From Euonymus europaeus (Eukaryota; Streptophyta; Magnoliopsida; Celastrales; Celastraceae): a stretch of 64,000 nucleotides of DNA. Both the position numbers and the translations under genes were made by a program. The DNA is taken from NCBI GenBank assembly GCA_963580455.1, contig OY756962.1, positions 16,510,001-16,574,000 of the forward strand, read 5' to 3'. Below are positions 63,677 to 64,000 of the stretch, piece by piece. The stretch's first letter is position 1. Every line of letters starts with the position of its first letter. A model generated the notes under the pieces. It was not told the origin of the DNA. It ran no database searches and saw only the letters and a program-made list of their open reading frames with translations.

Positions 63677-64000
63677 ATGACAAATGGACAAAACCGTTAA
63701 AAGCTCCTCCACAGAGAGAGTTGAGCAACTTCGAACCATTAGAGTTGCTCGATGTAAACTTTTTATTGTTCTTCTATGTTAAATTTTATGAGTATAAGCT
63801 TCCTAGATTATTTCGATTCCAAATCACCAACTTTCAATGAGAAATGGACAAAACCGTTAAAAGCTCCTCCACAGAGAGAGTTGAGCAACTTCGAACCATT
63901 AAAGTTGCTCGAAGTAAACTTTTTATTGTTCTTCTATGTCAAATTTTACGAGTATAATCTTCCAAGATTATTTTGATTCCAAATCACCAACTTTCTATGA
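63235..64000. repeat. Tandem 320-bp dimer, about 2.4 copies, running off the window
   Basis: From about 63,235 the sequence repeats at an offset of 320 with no difference that I found. The dimer alternates one monomer with ATTTTGATTCC, CTATGACAAATGG and CCATTAGAGTTGCTCGATG and one with ATTTCGATTCC, TTTCAATGAGAAATGG and CCATTAAAGTTGCTCGAAG. It continues past the right edge, so its true length is unknown. Confidence 0.9.

Larger units (their letters stand above)
1..64000. repeat. Satellite DNA array of about 400 head-to-tail 160-bp monomers
   Basis: The same unit recurs about every 160 bases through the whole window, always in one orientation. The clearest landmark is AAGCTT (HindIII), or AATCTT where the site is lost, inside GAGTATAAGCTTCC. 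It stands at 153, 313 and so on to 63,956, which is 399 steps with a net loss of only 37 bases against exact 160-bp spacing. A consensus monomer made by eye has about 59 G or C in 160. Nothing unrelated to the monomer was seen, and neither end of the array is reached. Arrays of this kind are typical of eukaryotic centromeric, pericentromeric or subtelomeric heterochromatin. Which of these applies, and the species, cannot be told from the sequence. Confidence 0.99.

Noticed and set aside
1..64000. CRISPR array
   Set aside because: The repeat is 160 bp with no short direct repeats separated by unique spacers, and there are no cas genes. The variation is scattered substitutions within one monomer family.
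1..64000. Two-fold internal structure of the monomer (an ancestral repeat of about 80 bp)
   Set aside because: Comparing bases 1-80 with 81-160 of the consensus by eye gave only short chance matches such as CAACTT, so a half-monomer origin is not supported.
1..64000. Identity with a named satellite such as the Arabidopsis 180-bp or human alpha satellite
   Set aside because: Monomer length and sequence do not resemble either as I know them. A search of satellite collections would be needed to name the family, and I could not run one.
1..64000. A new defence or other gene system hidden in the window
   Set aside because: Every stretch examined on both strands is explained by the satellite monomer. 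No non-repeat sequence long enough to hold a gene was found.

Overview
The whole 64,000-base window is one uninterrupted head-to-tail satellite DNA array. It begins and ends inside the array, so neither edge is visible. The basic unit is a monomer of about 160 bp, roughly 37% G+C, and almost every copy carries a HindIII site (AAGCTT) or a one-base variant of it (AATCTT) at the same phase. Counting that landmark from position 153 to position 63,956 gives 399 steps in 63,803 bases, so the window holds about 400 monomers. I see no protein-coding gene, RNA gene, transposon, CRISPR array or bacterial regulatory site. The short reading frames that recur every 160 bases are by-products of the repeat.

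The array indicates a eukaryote with large satellite blocks, most plausibly centromeric or pericentromeric heterochromatin. Much of the variation between monomers is CpG to TpG or CpA, which suggests a genome that methylates cytosine and would fit a plant. I do not recognise the monomer as a named satellite family and cannot assign a species.

Layout. About 435-17,048 is two almost identical 8,316-bp blocks of 52 monomers in tandem. Each contains older, more diverged internal duplications (offsets near 3,199 and 1,759). About 16,676-24,798 holds a 2,240-bp (14-monomer) unit in two complete copies and a third, rearranged copy. About 24,799-27,960 is a mosaic. About 27,961-32,475 carries a 480-bp (3-monomer) and a 2,082-bp (13-monomer) duplication. 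About 32,865-36,396 is a tandem pair of 1,759-bp (11-monomer) units. About 35,400-47,309 is a block of roughly 6 kb duplicated at an offset of 6,393 bp, with a four-monomer indel between its copies and a 1,599-bp (10-monomer) tandem unit inside each. About 48,416-52,862 is another mosaic. From about 53,870 to the end the array is more uniform and dominated by one monomer family, with 320-bp dimers, 640-bp tetramers and blocks repeated at offsets of 3,520, 4,639, 5,759 and 8,319 bp.

The window therefore records repeated rounds of unequal exchange at many scales rather than a set of cooperating genes. The main points of interest are the near-identical 52-monomer duplication, the nested higher-order units, a multi-monomer cassette that keeps its order while its spacing changes, and an inverted repeat inside each monomer that could form a hairpin or cruciform. 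Copy boundaries were read by eye and are good to a few tens of bases.
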